Positions 9,225-17,645 of a stretch of DNA of 64,000 bases are shown here, in pieces. The DNA is from Rhizobium favelukesii (lineage in GTDB: Bacteria; Pseudomonadota; Alphaproteobacteria; Rhizobiales; Rhizobiaceae). Every line of letters begins with the position of its first letter. The first letter of the stretch is position 1. The translations under genes were made by a program, and so were the position numbers. A model generated the notes under the pieces. It made no database searches. It saw only the letters and a list, made by a program, of their open reading frames with translations, and had not been told where the DNA came from. The stretch spans positions 2,607,001 through 2,671,000 of the forward strand of contig NZ_HG916852.1 in the NCBI RefSeq assembly GCF_000577275.2. Direction: 5' to 3'.

Positions 9225-9961
9225 ATGAAAGCAACCATGATCCACATCGGGAACTTCTTCTTCAAATACCGTAACCAGGTGTTTCCGCTCATAATTGTCG
9301 CCCTGTTTCTGATGTCGCCGCCCCCGGCGGAAGCGTTACCGCTGAGCGTGTCAAAGACGTGATCGCGCTTTTGATCGTGTTTTCCGGCCTGGCCCTGCGG
9401 GCAACGGTGATCGGCTACGCCTATATCAAGCGGGGCGGTTTGAAGAAGCGCGTCTACGCCAGCGACCTCGTGACGGAAGGCATGTTCGGCGTTTGCCGCA
9501 ATCCACTCTATGTCGGAAACATGCTGGTCTACGCAGGGGTCTTCCTGCTGCACGGCAATCCGACCGTCGTGATTGTCGGCATAGCTCTCTTCATGTTCAT
9601 CTACCAATGCATCGTCTATGCCGAAGAAGCGTTCCTCGAAGACAAGTTTGGAGATGCATACCGGGCCTACTGTGCGGACGTCCCTCGCTGGATGCTACGT
9701 TTTAGCAACTTTGCGCAGGCAACCCGCGGGATGGTCTTCAATGTGAAGCGAGTAATCGCGAAGGACTATTCGACTGTCTCTGCCGCGCTGCTCGCTGTTC
9801 TCCTGATCGAGATCTACCGGGCTGCAGGTGCAGCCAATGCGCTGTCTCTGCCTTACATCTCGCTTCTCGGCTTCTTTATGGCCGTCGTGGGAGCCGCGAC
9901 CGGAATGGTCAGTCTGCTCGAGAAGCGTGGTGTCTTCAATGATCCGAAAGCCATCTCCTAG
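9225..9961 (+). pseudogene. Membrane methyltransferase (ICMT/PEMT-like), frameshifted
   Basis: The gene begins at ATG 9225, 14 bases after the CmoA-like gene. Its frame runs into a stop at 9360-9362, while the remaining 200 residues are read in another frame to 9961. Adding one C in the C5 run at 9321-9325 joins the frames into a 245-residue protein. The N-terminus has a membrane helix (VFPLIIVALFLM). The main part has RNPLYVGNMLVYAGVF and EEAFLEDKFGDAYRAYCADVPRW, typical of isoprenylcysteine/phospholipid methyltransferases, and several further membrane segments. Either a real frameshift or a base-calling error; a restart at GTG 9359 could make the C-terminal part. Confidence 0.7.
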
Positions 9962-10021
9962 AGCGGCCAGCGACCTTTTCTCTTTCCTGCTCCGTTACGA
10001 CACGGTTTTGTGACGACGCCT

Positions 10022-10050
10022 CTTCCCATACGAAACGGAAAACACTATAT
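10022..10050 (+). promoter_or_regulatory. Putative promoter of the tmRNA gene
   Basis: CTTCCC (10022-10027), a 17-base spacer and a perfect CTATAT (10045-10050) match the alphaproteobacterial sigma-70 pattern CTTGAC-N17-CTATAT in 4 of 6 and 6 of 6 positions. It lies directly before the structured acceptor part of ssrA. Confidence 0.5.
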
Positions 10051-10052
10051 CA

Positions 10053-10390
10053 GCCATGCCGGTCTTCGGATCGGCTATGGCGATAAATGAGCGGTGTAAT
10101 AAACCTATTGGACCCGGGGGCGGTACCCGGCGCCTCCACCAAAAACCGGCGACCTTGCAATGAGATGGCCGGCTTTTGATGGGGGCGAAACAGGATCGAC
10201 AAGGGTGTAAAGATCGTCTTTTTGCTCGGCATTGTACCGCCGTTATCGGGCTAAAATTGTAGTTGCAAACGACAACTATGCGGAAGCTCGTCTCGCTGCT
10301 TAATCGCGGTGTGACACTTCAAATAAAGCCCTAGTGGTTCGCACCTCTAGGCGGGGTCCGAAGGCACCTGGCAACAGAAGCCTTCACCTT
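10053..10390 (+). ncRNA. ssrA: Two-piece (circularly permuted) tmRNA
   Basis: tmRNA frees stalled ribosomes and tags the nascent peptide. Here the acceptor piece comes first: a hairpin at about 10053-10081, a T-stem, and the 3' end CGCCTCCACCA, with CCA at 10139-10141. A spacer with a CCGGC/GCCGG hairpin (10142-10180) is removed in maturation. The coding piece starts at 10181 with GGGGGCGAAACAGGATCGAC. Acceptor-stem pairing GGGGGCG/CGCCTCC is 7 bp and keeps the G3-U70 pair needed for alanine charging. The tag is read at 10265-10303: ANDNYAEARLAA then TAA. Hairpins at 10329-10350 and 10360-10385 probably mark the 3' end of the coding piece; outer limits are approximate. Confidence 0.93.
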
Positions 10391-10515
10391 CTCCCTTGCG
10401 CGCAAATCATGTATGGTTTGGTCAAGCATGAATCGGCTCAGGCCTTTTCCAGGGCGTCTTGGCATGCCATACAGCCTTGGGAAACGAGTCCGAACCTAAA
10501 GAAAGACAGGAAAGC

Positions 10516-11025
10516 ATGGGGCAGGATCACATCCGTTACGACATTCTGGCACAGGACGCACTGCGTGGCGTCATCCGCAAGGTTTTGTCTGAAGTTGCCG
10601 CGACGGGTCGCCTGCCGGGCGAGCATCATTTCTTCATTACCTTTCTCACGGGCGCGCCGGGTGTTCGCATTTCGCAGCACCTGAAGTCGAAATATCCGGA
10701 ACAAATGACAATCGTCATTCAGCACCAGTTCTGGGAGTTGAAGATCACTGAGACCACGTTCGAGATTGGCCTTTCCTTTTCGGACGTTCCGGAGAAGCTG
10801 TTTATTCCGTTCAACGCTATCCGTGGCTTCTACGATCCCTCCGTCAACTTCGAGCTGGAGTTCGACGTACCTCTCGCTGACGGCGACGAGCTTCCGGACG
10901 CCGAAATCACTGCTTATCCGGTCTCGGCCGAGAAGCCCGAGGAAACGCCAGCCAGCAAGGCGGATGGCGAGGAAAAGAAGCCTGGTTCGGTCGTCTCGCT
11001 CGACGCCTTCCGAAAGAAACAGTAA
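10516..11025 (+). CDS. sspB: SspB-alpha, ClpXP adaptor for ssrA-tagged proteins
   Basis: A 169-residue alphaproteobacterial SspB. This adaptor binds the tmRNA-encoded tag and tethers the substrate to ClpX. The tag-binding fold covers about residues 5-120 (HHFFITFLTGAPGVRIS, FWELKITETTFEIGLSF, PFNAIRGFYDPSVNFELEF). An acidic/Pro-rich flexible linker follows, then the basic-hydrophobic tail VVSLDAFRKKQ that docks on the ClpX zinc domain in this family. The start at 10516 has AGGAAAG just upstream. The gene stands directly downstream of ssrA, placing tag and adaptor side by side. A terminator follows. Confidence 0.93.
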   Translation: MGQDHIRYDILAQDALRGVIRKVLSEVAATGRLPGEHHFFITFLTGAPGVRISQHLKSKYPEQMTIVIQHQFWELKITETTFEIGLSFSDVPEKLFIPFNAIRGFYDPSVNFELEFDVPLADGDELPDAEITAYPVSAEKPEETPASKADGEEKKPGSVVSLDAFRKKQ

Positions 11026-11029
11026 AACG

Positions 11030-11055
11030 AAGGGAAGCAATTTCTTCCCTTTTTT
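11030..11055 (+). terminator. Rho-independent terminator after sspB
   Basis: AAGGGAAG (11030-11037), six-base loop, CTTCCCTT (11044-11051), followed by further T residues. It begins a few bases past the sspB stop and precedes the DUF4169 start at 11077. Confidence 0.75.
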
Positions 11056-11076
11056 CAATTCCGATCGAGGCCAGCC

Positions 11077-11271
11077 GTGACCGCCGAAGTCGTCAATTTG
11101 CGTCAATTCAAAAAGAAACGGACCCGCGCCGAGAAAGAGAAACAGGCGGAGCAAAACCGCATTTCTTTCGGCCGCACCAAGGCCGAAAAGCAGCTCACGA
11201 AGGCACTCAATGAGAAGGCCGAACGCTCTCATCAGCAAGGCCGGATCGAGAAATCCGAAGACGACATATGA
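11077..11271 (+). CDS. Small basic DUF4169 family protein
   Basis: A 64-residue, very hydrophilic protein starting at GTG 11077. It begins MTAEVVNLRQFKKKRTRAEKE and is rich in Lys, Arg, Glu and Gln, consistent with a short helical or disordered protein. The opening VVNLRQFKK resembles the DUF4169 family found widely in rhizobia next to a ribbon-helix-helix gene, as here. No function is known. The sspB terminator lies only about 20 bases upstream, so expression may depend on read-through. Confidence 0.75.
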   Translation: MTAEVVNLRQFKKKRTRAEKEKQAEQNRISFGRTKAEKQLTKALNEKAERSHQQGRIEKSEDDI

Positions 11272-11368
11272 GCGTCTTGAGAAACGAAAAGGATTCTCGC
11301 ATCAGTCAGTTGGCTGGTTTTCTGGAATCGTTTCCTCAGCACGTTGGATCGAATTCTGAAGCCTGGCG

Positions 11369-11587
11369 ATGATCCGCAAGCACTCCGCTACTCTGCACGG
11401 CCACCGCACCAGCTTTTCCCTGGAAGACGAATTCTGGACCGAGCTGAACGCAATTGCCAAGGCGCGCGCCGTCCCGCTCGCAGCCCTGATCTCCGATATC
11501 GACGATCAACGGCAGCCGGAGAGCAACCTCTCCTCAGCGCTTCGCCTTCATGTCCTTCACTGGCTGAAATCCAAGCGCGCGAGCTAG
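11369..11587 (+). CDS. Ribbon-helix-helix domain protein
   Basis: A 72-residue protein with the alphaproteobacterial ribbon-helix-helix pattern. The beta strand is in HSATLHGHRTSFSLEDEFW, followed by helices ELNAIAKARAVPLAALISDID and SNLSSALRLHVLHWLKSK. Such proteins normally bind DNA as dimers, but the target is unknown. The ATG at 11369 lies about 97 bases after the DUF4169 gene, and the two small genes are probably linked. It converges on the next gene with a one-base gap. Confidence 0.8.
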   Translation: MIRKHSATLHGHRTSFSLEDEFWTELNAIAKARAVPLAALISDIDDQRQPESNLSSALRLHVLHWLKSKRAS

Positions 11588-11588
11588 G

Positions 11589-12111
11589 TCATTTCCCTCG
11601 TTTCGGCAGGCCGGGTACCCGAATGTACGGATTGTTCGGATCGTAGGGGAAGCTTGGCTCGCCCAGGCCTTTCGACACGACGTTCCTTGCAATAATCCCG
11701 TCGTTGCCGAAGAGATAGTCTATGCCTGCGCAGAGGTGTGCAAGCTCCCTGTAGTCGAACTGTTTGAACTCGGTCTGTGCCAGAAAATTCGCGTCGTCCC
11801 AGGCTTTGCCGCGCAATTCGAAATAGCCGTTCTGTTTCAAAAACGCGATCCCGGCGCCCTCGTCTGTTGCCGATCCCTTGCAGGCATGCCCCGCCATCAG
11901 CGACAGGATAACGGTCCGCAGCAATCCGGCCTCCGGCGTATTGAGCCGTCGCGTGAATTTTGCGAGGTAGAGATTGCTGGCAGGATCATTGGTCATGCTC
12001 TTGTGCCAGAATGCCGGGATACTGTCCTCGGCCCCAGCACCGGCCGGCGAGGCAACCGTCAGGCCAACACGGAGCGGCGACAAGCGCCAACATAAGTCTG
12101 GTCGAACTCAT
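11589..12111 (-). CDS. Unidentified secreted protein, signal peptide out of frame
   Basis: The main frame gives up to 164 residues from TTG 12083. It includes AEDSIPAFWHKSMTNDP, a Cys-containing middle (MAGHACKGS, LAHLCAGID) and the tail NPYIRVPGLPKRGK. I do not recognise the family. A better N-terminus exists in another frame: from ATG 12111 or 12093 it reads MSSTRLMLALVAA. Removing one C/G at 12071-12072 fuses it to RVGLTVASPAGAGAED, making a textbook signal peptide of about 25 residues and a 173-residue protein. A single-base insertion (real or technical) therefore probably breaks the gene. It lies 87 bases downstream of the AsmA gene on the same strand. Confidence 0.6.
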
Positions 12112-12198
12112 CGAGTATTCTGGCTCCAGTCGTCACAATGCCCGCCAGCTAACCAGATTCGCTCAAAATACAACCATTGAGAGCGTCCATAAAATCCG

Positions 12199-15100
12199 CT
12201 ACTGCGGCATCTGCACACCGGGCAACCCGGGTATCGTCTTGAAATTGAGAGAGTTCTCGGGGGGAACGGCAAGCTGCTCTTGAGCACGTCGCGCAGCATC
12301 CGCGGCAGCCTTCTCTTCCGCCGCCTTCGCGCGTGCTTCGGCATCGGCTTTGGTTTTTGCTTCTGCTTCGGCCTTTGCTTTCGCTTCAGCCGCCTGCCTC
12401 TCGCGCTCGGCCTGTGCGGCCAAAGCTCTCAGACGCTGCTCTTCGGCCCGTCGCTCTGCCTCGAAGGCTGCAGCCTTTTGGCGCTCTGCGTCATTGAACT
12501 TGTAGAGAGCGACTTCGCGGCGCAACCGCTGCTTTTCCAGAACGTTTGACTGCAAACGCTCGACACGCCGGCGTTCACGCTCGAAGGCACGCAGCGACAA
12601 ATAGCCGGTGATATCGGTGACATCCATGGTTCGTCCAGGCGACGCGAGCAGTCCCGAAAAGTCGAGGCGTACGGCGGGCTCCGCGCCCGCAAGCACCTCG
12701 CCGCCCGGATTCAGCGCAATGTTGAGCGACGCGTTGATGCGCTCCTGCGGCAGATCGATCTGGCCGTTGCCAACGACCGTCGCCTGGTCGGTCGTCACGC
12801 TGACGTTCTGAAAGCGCAGAACCCCATCCGTCACGTTGAATGGAATAGCGGCCGGCGGCAGTTTCGCCTCGCCGTTGTTGAGCAATGTCTCAACGATCGG
12901 ATGAACCTTGCCGGCATTCAACTGATCCTGCATCGGATCGGTCGCAGCCAGCAACGGCGCCAGCATGCCGAGATTGAGACCGCGAACACTGGTATCTCCA
13001 AGCCGAAGCTCGCCGGAGCCGTTCAGCGAACCGACGATGTCCTTCATCGACTTGCCGGAGGCTTCCGTGGAGAGTGCCAGCCCGAACTTCCCATTTGCGA
13101 CGGGCGCTCCGTCGCGTGACCACACGACACCAGCCAAATCCGCATCCGTCACCGCCAACTTGGTCTGGAAGAAGCCTGTCCCATCGGCATTGGTAAACAG
13201 CAGGCTGCCGTTGAGGCTGCCGCCACCCCAGCCGCCCTTGATGCCGTTCAGCTGCAGTTCATCGCCCTTGTAGGCCACATCAGAGGTGAAATCCGAAATA
13301 GCGCCCGACCAACCGGGCCAGAATTGCTTGGCGGAAAGCTTGAGGGTGACGTCCATGTCCTTGAAAACTGGCAAGCCCAGCGCGCCGGCCGACAGATCGC
13401 CAGTCGCCGCATCCGTCATTGGCCCGTAGATGGCTTCTCCGAGCCACGCGGCATCGGCCTTGGAAAGCGCCAATTCACCCGTTGCCGTCGTCTTCTCCGC
13501 TTTGCGGTCAACGGTCAGGGCGCCATTGAACTCATTGTCGGCGGCATGGCCGGCGATGTCAGCAAAAGCAATCTTGTCGCCATCAATGGTCGCGTTTGTC
13601 GTCAGCTTGAACGGCAGGCCGGTGCCCATCTGCGGCACGGCGATACCGTTCATGACAAGATACGGATCAAGGTCCGCACTCTCCAGAGACACCGCAAGCT
13701 GTCCGTTCATGAAGGCTTGCGGGCGAACATCGACCTTCCCGCCGGCCGTAAAGGAGGTGCGATCAGTGGCAAACGTCAGCTGTGCGTCGGCGGGATCGGT
13801 TCCCTCTGCCTGCACCTTGAGAGTCAGGCGCCCGTTGGCGTCGGCTTCGACCGGCAACGGATCGAGACCGGCCTGCCCGAACAGGATGGAGGTGACGCTG
13901 TTTTCGAGCGTCGCCTCAAGGCTCGTCGTGCCCTTGCCTGTCAGCGCCAGAAGATCCGACATGCGGTAGTCGAGATTGACACGGCTGCCGTTGCTCACCC
14001 CGGCCAACGTCAGGGTCAGACCGTCGCCCTCGTCACCACCGAGCGTCAACGCTCCGCGCAGTGCGGTATTCGTGTACCACGCGGCGTTACGAACGAGCCG
14101 GTCCATGACCGGATGCGGCGGCAAATGCTGCTTCAGCATCGTGAAGAACGCGCCCGGATCGGCCGATTTGAAGGTGATTTCCCCAGAGCCCTTGTAGTCG
14201 AGCAGCGATCCTTCGGCGCGGCCGGTCGCCGTCACTTCGGCACCCGCCAGATTCTTGACGGAAAGCTTCTCGACCGCGAGAGCGCCATCGGCAATTGCAA
14301 AACGTGTCTCGACATCGGCCGCTTCAACGCCAAAGGCTGTAAACTTGTCGGCCTTGAGCTGTGCATTGATTTTGTGATCGAGCACGTTGTCGCCGGCATC
14401 CTGACCCGTGAACAATCCTGTCAGCGCACGCAGCGCATCCAGATCGAGTGCATCGCCGGCAAGCGCCACATCCAGCGTCGGCGCCTGATTGGCCACCACC
14501 TGTCGGTCCAGCCTGCCCTTGAGTGTCGCCTGCCCAACGGCAATTTCCAGGTTGCTGAACGTCTGGCGCTCGTGCGTGAGGCTAACATCTGCGGAAAAAC
14601 CCGCCTGCCGCAGTTGCCGGATCGCGGGATCGACGGAGCCTGCAAGCCAGGCCGCAAGGCCAGTGGGCTGATTGGATGCCACTGTGATCTGCCCAACGAA
14701 GGATGCCTGCCCCTGCAGATTGAGCTTGCCTTGGCCTTCCACCTGCGTACGACCCGGCAGCGTGCCGACCACATTGTCGATCGTCCAGCCCTTGCCAGCG
14801 GGTTCGACATCGAGCTGAATGTCGCGGATTGTCGTGTCTCCCGCCACGATCGCCGGCAATCGAACGCTCGCCTTACCCGGCACCTGCGGCACCGGCACTT
14901 GCGAAACAATCTGGATCAGCGCGTTCAAGCGCTGCCGGGCCGAAAGGCCGGCATCACGGGTGGTCTTGCCGTTCGCACCTTGATTGCCGATGCGATTGAC
15001 ATCGATCTGCTGGCCGTTCGCAATCAACAGGAATTGCGGCTTGCTTCCGGTGTCGAGCGTCGCCTCCCCGGTGACGACGTAGGGATCGTCTGTCGCCCCG

Positions 15101-15942
15101 ACCTCCAAACGATATTCCGGTATGCGAACGCTCTCGTTGGTAAGTTCGAACTTCCCCTTCAATCGCGGAGGCACATCGGCCTTGTCGGCCTTCTTGCCAT
15201 TCCGGTTTTCGATCGAAGCCGACACCGTTCCCTGATAGTTCGGTTTGCGGTCGACGAGCTTCAATTCCCCGTCGAGATCCACCGTCACCGGCTGCTTATC
15301 GGGCTGCAGCCGCGTGCGCATCCGCAGGATTCCGTTCTCATCCAGCTGATTACTGGCAATCGTGAAGCTGCCATGCGCCCCATCCAGAGCCGCATCGCCC
15401 TCGATCCGCCATGGACCGGCAAGCGACTTCGCCGACATTTCGGCATTCAGGCCCGTAATGTGTCGCGACCGTCCCGACTGATCGTCGATGAACTGGACAT
15501 CGCCGCCGCTGACGTGAACATTCTCGAGAATAACCGTCCTGGCCGGAATTTCAGGTCGGCTGCCGCGGGTCCAGTCGAGTGTGCCGTCTTTCAGGAGCCT
15601 CAGCTTCACCTTCGGGTTGACCACGCGCATGTCGAAGATCAGCGCCTCGCCCGAGAGGAACGGCGCGAGTTCCGCATCCATCGAGAACTGTTCGACCTGC
15701 ACGATCGGCGATCCGTCAAGCTCCTGCCCGACGCGCACGTCATGCAGGGTCACGGAGGGAAACGGCAACAGCCGCGCATCCACCGCACCGTAGACGATGA
15801 CCTTTTTGCCGATGATGCGGCTCGCCTGATCCTCGAAATTCTTTCGAAAGTCCGTCCAGTCGATAAACAGCGGCGCCAGCAGCGCCACGAACAGCGCCAC
15901 GACAATCACTCCGCCCAAAAAGACGAGGAACCGGCCTACCAA
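12199..15942 (-). CDS. AsmA family protein with C-terminal coiled coil
   Basis: A 1247-residue inner-membrane-anchored protein. One N-terminal membrane helix lies at about residues 7-28 (LVFLGGVIVVALFVALLAPLF). It is followed by WTDFRKNFEDQASRIIGKKV, the AsmA signature, and a long beta-rich repeat region expected in the periplasm. AsmA-like proteins are related to bridge-like lipid carriers and affect outer-membrane assembly. The conserved AsmA C-terminal domain is at about 950-1120. The last 130 residues are unusual: a highly charged Ala/Glu/Lys/Arg helix (AERERQAAEAKAKAEAEAK and similar) predicted as coiled coil, then a short tail ending PGVQMPQ. The only nearby genes on the strand are unrelated. 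Confidence 0.88.
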   Translation of the reverse strand: MVGRFLVFLGGVIVVALFVALLAPLFIDWTDFRKNFEDQASRIIGKKVIVYGAVDARLLPFPSVTLHDVRVGQELDGSPIVQVEQFSMDAELAPFLSGEALIFDMRVVNPKVKLRLLKDGTLDWTRGSRPEIPARTVILENVHVSGGDVQFIDDQSGRSRHITGLNAEMSAKSLAGPWRIEGDAALDGAHGSFTIASNQLDENGILRMRTRLQPDKQPVTVDLDGELKLVDRKPNYQGTVSASIENRNGKKADKADVPPRLKGKFELTNESVRIPEYRLEVGATDDPYVVTGEATLDTGSKPQFLLIANGQQIDVNRIGNQGANGKTTRDAGLSARQRLNALIQIVSQVPVPQVPGKASVRLPAIVAGDTTIRDIQLDVEPAGKGWTIDNVVGTLPGRTQVEGQGKLNLQGQASFVGQITVASNQPTGLAAWLAGSVDPAIRQLRQAGFSADVSLTHERQTFSNLEIAVGQATLKGRLDRQVVANQAPTLDVALAGDALDLDALRALTGLFTGQDAGDNVLDHKINAQLKADKFTAFGVEAADVETRFAIADGALAVEKLSVKNLAGAEVTATGRAEGSLLDYKGSGEITFKSADPGAFFTMLKQHLPPHPVMDRLVRNAAWYTNTALRGALTLGGDEGDGLTLTLAGVSNGSRVNLDYRMSDLLALTGKGTTSLEATLENSVTSILFGQAGLDPLPVEADANGRLTLKVQAEGTDPADAQLTFATDRTSFTAGGKVDVRPQAFMNGQLAVSLESADLDPYLVMNGIAVPQMGTGLPFKLTTNATIDGDKIAFADIAGHAADNEFNGALTVDRKAEKTTATGELALSKADAAWLGEAIYGPMTDAATGDLSAGALGLPVFKDMDVTLKLSAKQFWPGWSGAISDFTSDVAYKGDELQLNGIKGGWGGGSLNGSLLFTNADGTGFFQTKLAVTDADLAGVVWSRDGAPVANGKFGLALSTEASGKSMKDIVGSLNGSGELRLGDTSVRGLNLGMLAPLLAATDPMQDQLNAGKVHPIVETLLNNGEAKLPPAAIPFNVTDGVLRFQNVSVTTDQATVVGNGQIDLPQERINASLNIALNPGGEVLAGAEPAVRLDFSGLLASPGRTMDVTDITGYLSLRAFERERRRVERLQSNVLEKQRLRREVALYKFNDAERQKAAAFEAERRAEEQRLRALAAQAERERQAAEAKAKAEAEAKTKADAEARAKAAEEKAAADAARRAQEQLAVPPENSLNFKTIPGLPGVQMPQ

Positions 15943-15979
15943 CTCAACACTTCTCCATTTGGGAATCCATCGCGGACAC

Positions 15980-16032
15980 TAGAGCATGATACCGAAAGCT
16001 GTGAAGCAGCTTTCCGGCAACATCGTGCTCTA
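15980..16032. repeat. Rhizobial palindromic intergenic repeat (RIME/ABC-like)
   Basis: An imperfect 53-base inverted repeat. The outer arms are TAGAGCATGAT (15980-15990) and ATCGTGCTCTA (16022-16032), with one mismatch; the inner arms are CCGAAAGCTG and CAGCTTTCCGG around TGAA. The AGAGCATGAT...ATCATGCTCT pattern is one I know as a frequent intergenic element in Rhizobium genomes. It lies between AsmA and the FAD-linked dehydrogenase. No second full copy was noticed in the window. Confidence 0.7.
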
Positions 16033-16125
16033 TTTACTTGATTTCGAGATGAATTCGCCTCACGCCCGGTCATTTCCCTCTCAGTCGGTCTCGCCTGACA
16101 GACAAGCGCAACAGAGTGTTCGTTT

Positions 16126-17589
16126 TCAGGCACGGTGGAATATCTTGCCCGGATTGAAAATATCATCCGGATCGAGCGCCTTCTTGACCTGCCGCATGAG
16201 ATCGACCGTGCCCCCAAGCTCCTCTTCAAGGAACGCCATCTTGCCTTGGCCGATGCCGTGCTCTCCGGTGCAGGTACCGTCCATCGCCAAAGCGCGGGCG
16301 TTGAGCCGGCCGACAAAGGCTTCAGCCACAGCAATGCCCTCCTCCGTCTTGTCGTCAAACAACAGGAGCACATGGAAGTTCCCGTCACCGGCATGCCCGA
16401 CGATCATCGCCAGCAGACCATGTTCCTCGATATCGGCCTGCGTCTCGCCGATGCAATCGGCAAGGCGGGAAATCGGCACGCAAACGTCCGTCGAGAGCGC
16501 GGCCATTTCAGGCGCCAGCGCGCGCGATGCCCAGTAGGCATCATGCCGTGCCTTCCAGAGCTTGCTGCGTTCGTCGGCGTTGACCGTCCATGAGAATTTG
16601 CCACCGCCGCATTCTGCGGCAATCTCAGCAAACTGCTCCGATTGCAATGCAACGGTTTCGTCCGTGCCATGAAACTCAAGGAAGAGTGTCGGCTTTTCCT
16701 CATAGCTCAGCTTTGAATAGGCATTGCAGGCGCGGATTTGCAGGGCATCGAGAAGTTCGATGCGGGCAACGGGAATACCCATCTGGATGGTCATGATCAC
16801 CGCATCACAGGCAGCCCGAACGGTCGGAAACGCGCAGACGGCGCCGCCGATCTTCTGCGGAATACCCTGCAGCCGCAGCGTGACGGAGGTCAAAATGCCA
16901 AGCGTACCTTCCGCACCGACGAAGAGCCGGGTCATGTCATAGCCGGCGGACGACTTGCGTGCGCGTCGCGCGGTGCGGATTTCTTCCCCATTCGCAGTCA
17001 CCGCCGTCACGGCGAGCACATTGTCCTTCATGGTGCCGTAGCGCACGGCATTCGTTCCCGACGCCCGCGTCGAGGTCATGCCGCCGATCGAGGCATTTGC
17101 CCCGGGATCGATGGGGAAAAACAGTCCGGTATCGCGGAGATACGTATTGAGCTCCTCACGGGTCACACCTGGCTCGACGGTGCAGTCGAGATCTTCCGCA
17201 TTGACTTCAAGAATCCGGTTCATCCGGCTGAAATCGATCGATATGCCGCCATTGGGGGCATTGACCTGCCCCTCCAGCGACGAACCGGTGCCAAAGCCAA
17301 TGACGGGCACCTTATGTTCGGCGCAGATCTTCACCGCGGCCTTCACATCGTCACTGCCCTCGGCAAGTAGCACGCCGTCGGGCAGCTGCGCCGGGATGTA
17401 GGTGGTGGTGTGCGCGTGCTGTGCGCGAAAGGCTTGGCCGGTCTGAAAGCGCTCGCCAAAGCTCTGCTTCAGAGCGCCAAGAGCGGCGGCGATGCCTGCC
17501 TCGTTCCGTGTTCCGGTTTTTGCATCTTTGAGCGCCATCTCTTTGATCTCCTTCACCTTCGCTGCCGGAGGCAGGTTGGTATGGGACAA
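16126..17589 (-). CDS. FAD-linked D-2-hydroxyacid/D-lactate dehydrogenase (GlcD/Dld type)
   Basis: A 487-residue flavoprotein. The PCMH-type FAD-binding domain covers about residues 55-240, with GFGTGSSLEGQVNAPNGG, GVTREELNTYLRDTGLFFP and GGMTSTRASGTNAVRYGTM. The FAD-oxidase C-terminal domain ends in the signature GTCTGEHGIGQGK. This branch (cytochrome-linked D-lactate dehydrogenase / glycolate oxidase GlcD) oxidises D-2-hydroxyacids and passes electrons to cytochrome or quinone. The exact substrate is not set by sequence. It is monocistronic here, with no glcE or glcF partner. Confidence 0.9.
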   Translation of the reverse strand: MSHTNLPPAAKVKEIKEMALKDAKTGTRNEAGIAAALGALKQSFGERFQTGQAFRAQHAHTTTYIPAQLPDGVLLAEGSDDVKAAVKICAEHKVPVIGFGTGSSLEGQVNAPNGGISIDFSRMNRILEVNAEDLDCTVEPGVTREELNTYLRDTGLFFPIDPGANASIGGMTSTRASGTNAVRYGTMKDNVLAVTAVTANGEEIRTARRARKSSAGYDMTRLFVGAEGTLGILTSVTLRLQGIPQKIGGAVCAFPTVRAACDAVIMTIQMGIPVARIELLDALQIRACNAYSKLSYEEKPTLFLEFHGTDETVALQSEQFAEIAAECGGGKFSWTVNADERSKLWKARHDAYWASRALAPEMAALSTDVCVPISRLADCIGETQADIEEHGLLAMIVGHAGDGNFHVLLLFDDKTEEGIAVAEAFVGRLNARALAMDGTCTGEHGIGQGKMAFLEEELGGTVDLMRQVKKALDPDDIFNPGKIFHRA

Positions 17590-17645
17590 GAGACGGCGCC
17601 TGTCTAGTGCAGGATTAGCGAGAACGGTTCTCTGTCGAGCACCGC

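Noticed and set aside
13324..16041. A 905-codon open frame antisense to the AsmA gene
   Set aside because: Shadow of a long high-GC gene: arginine-rich, no recognisable fold, and it runs through the intergenic repeat.
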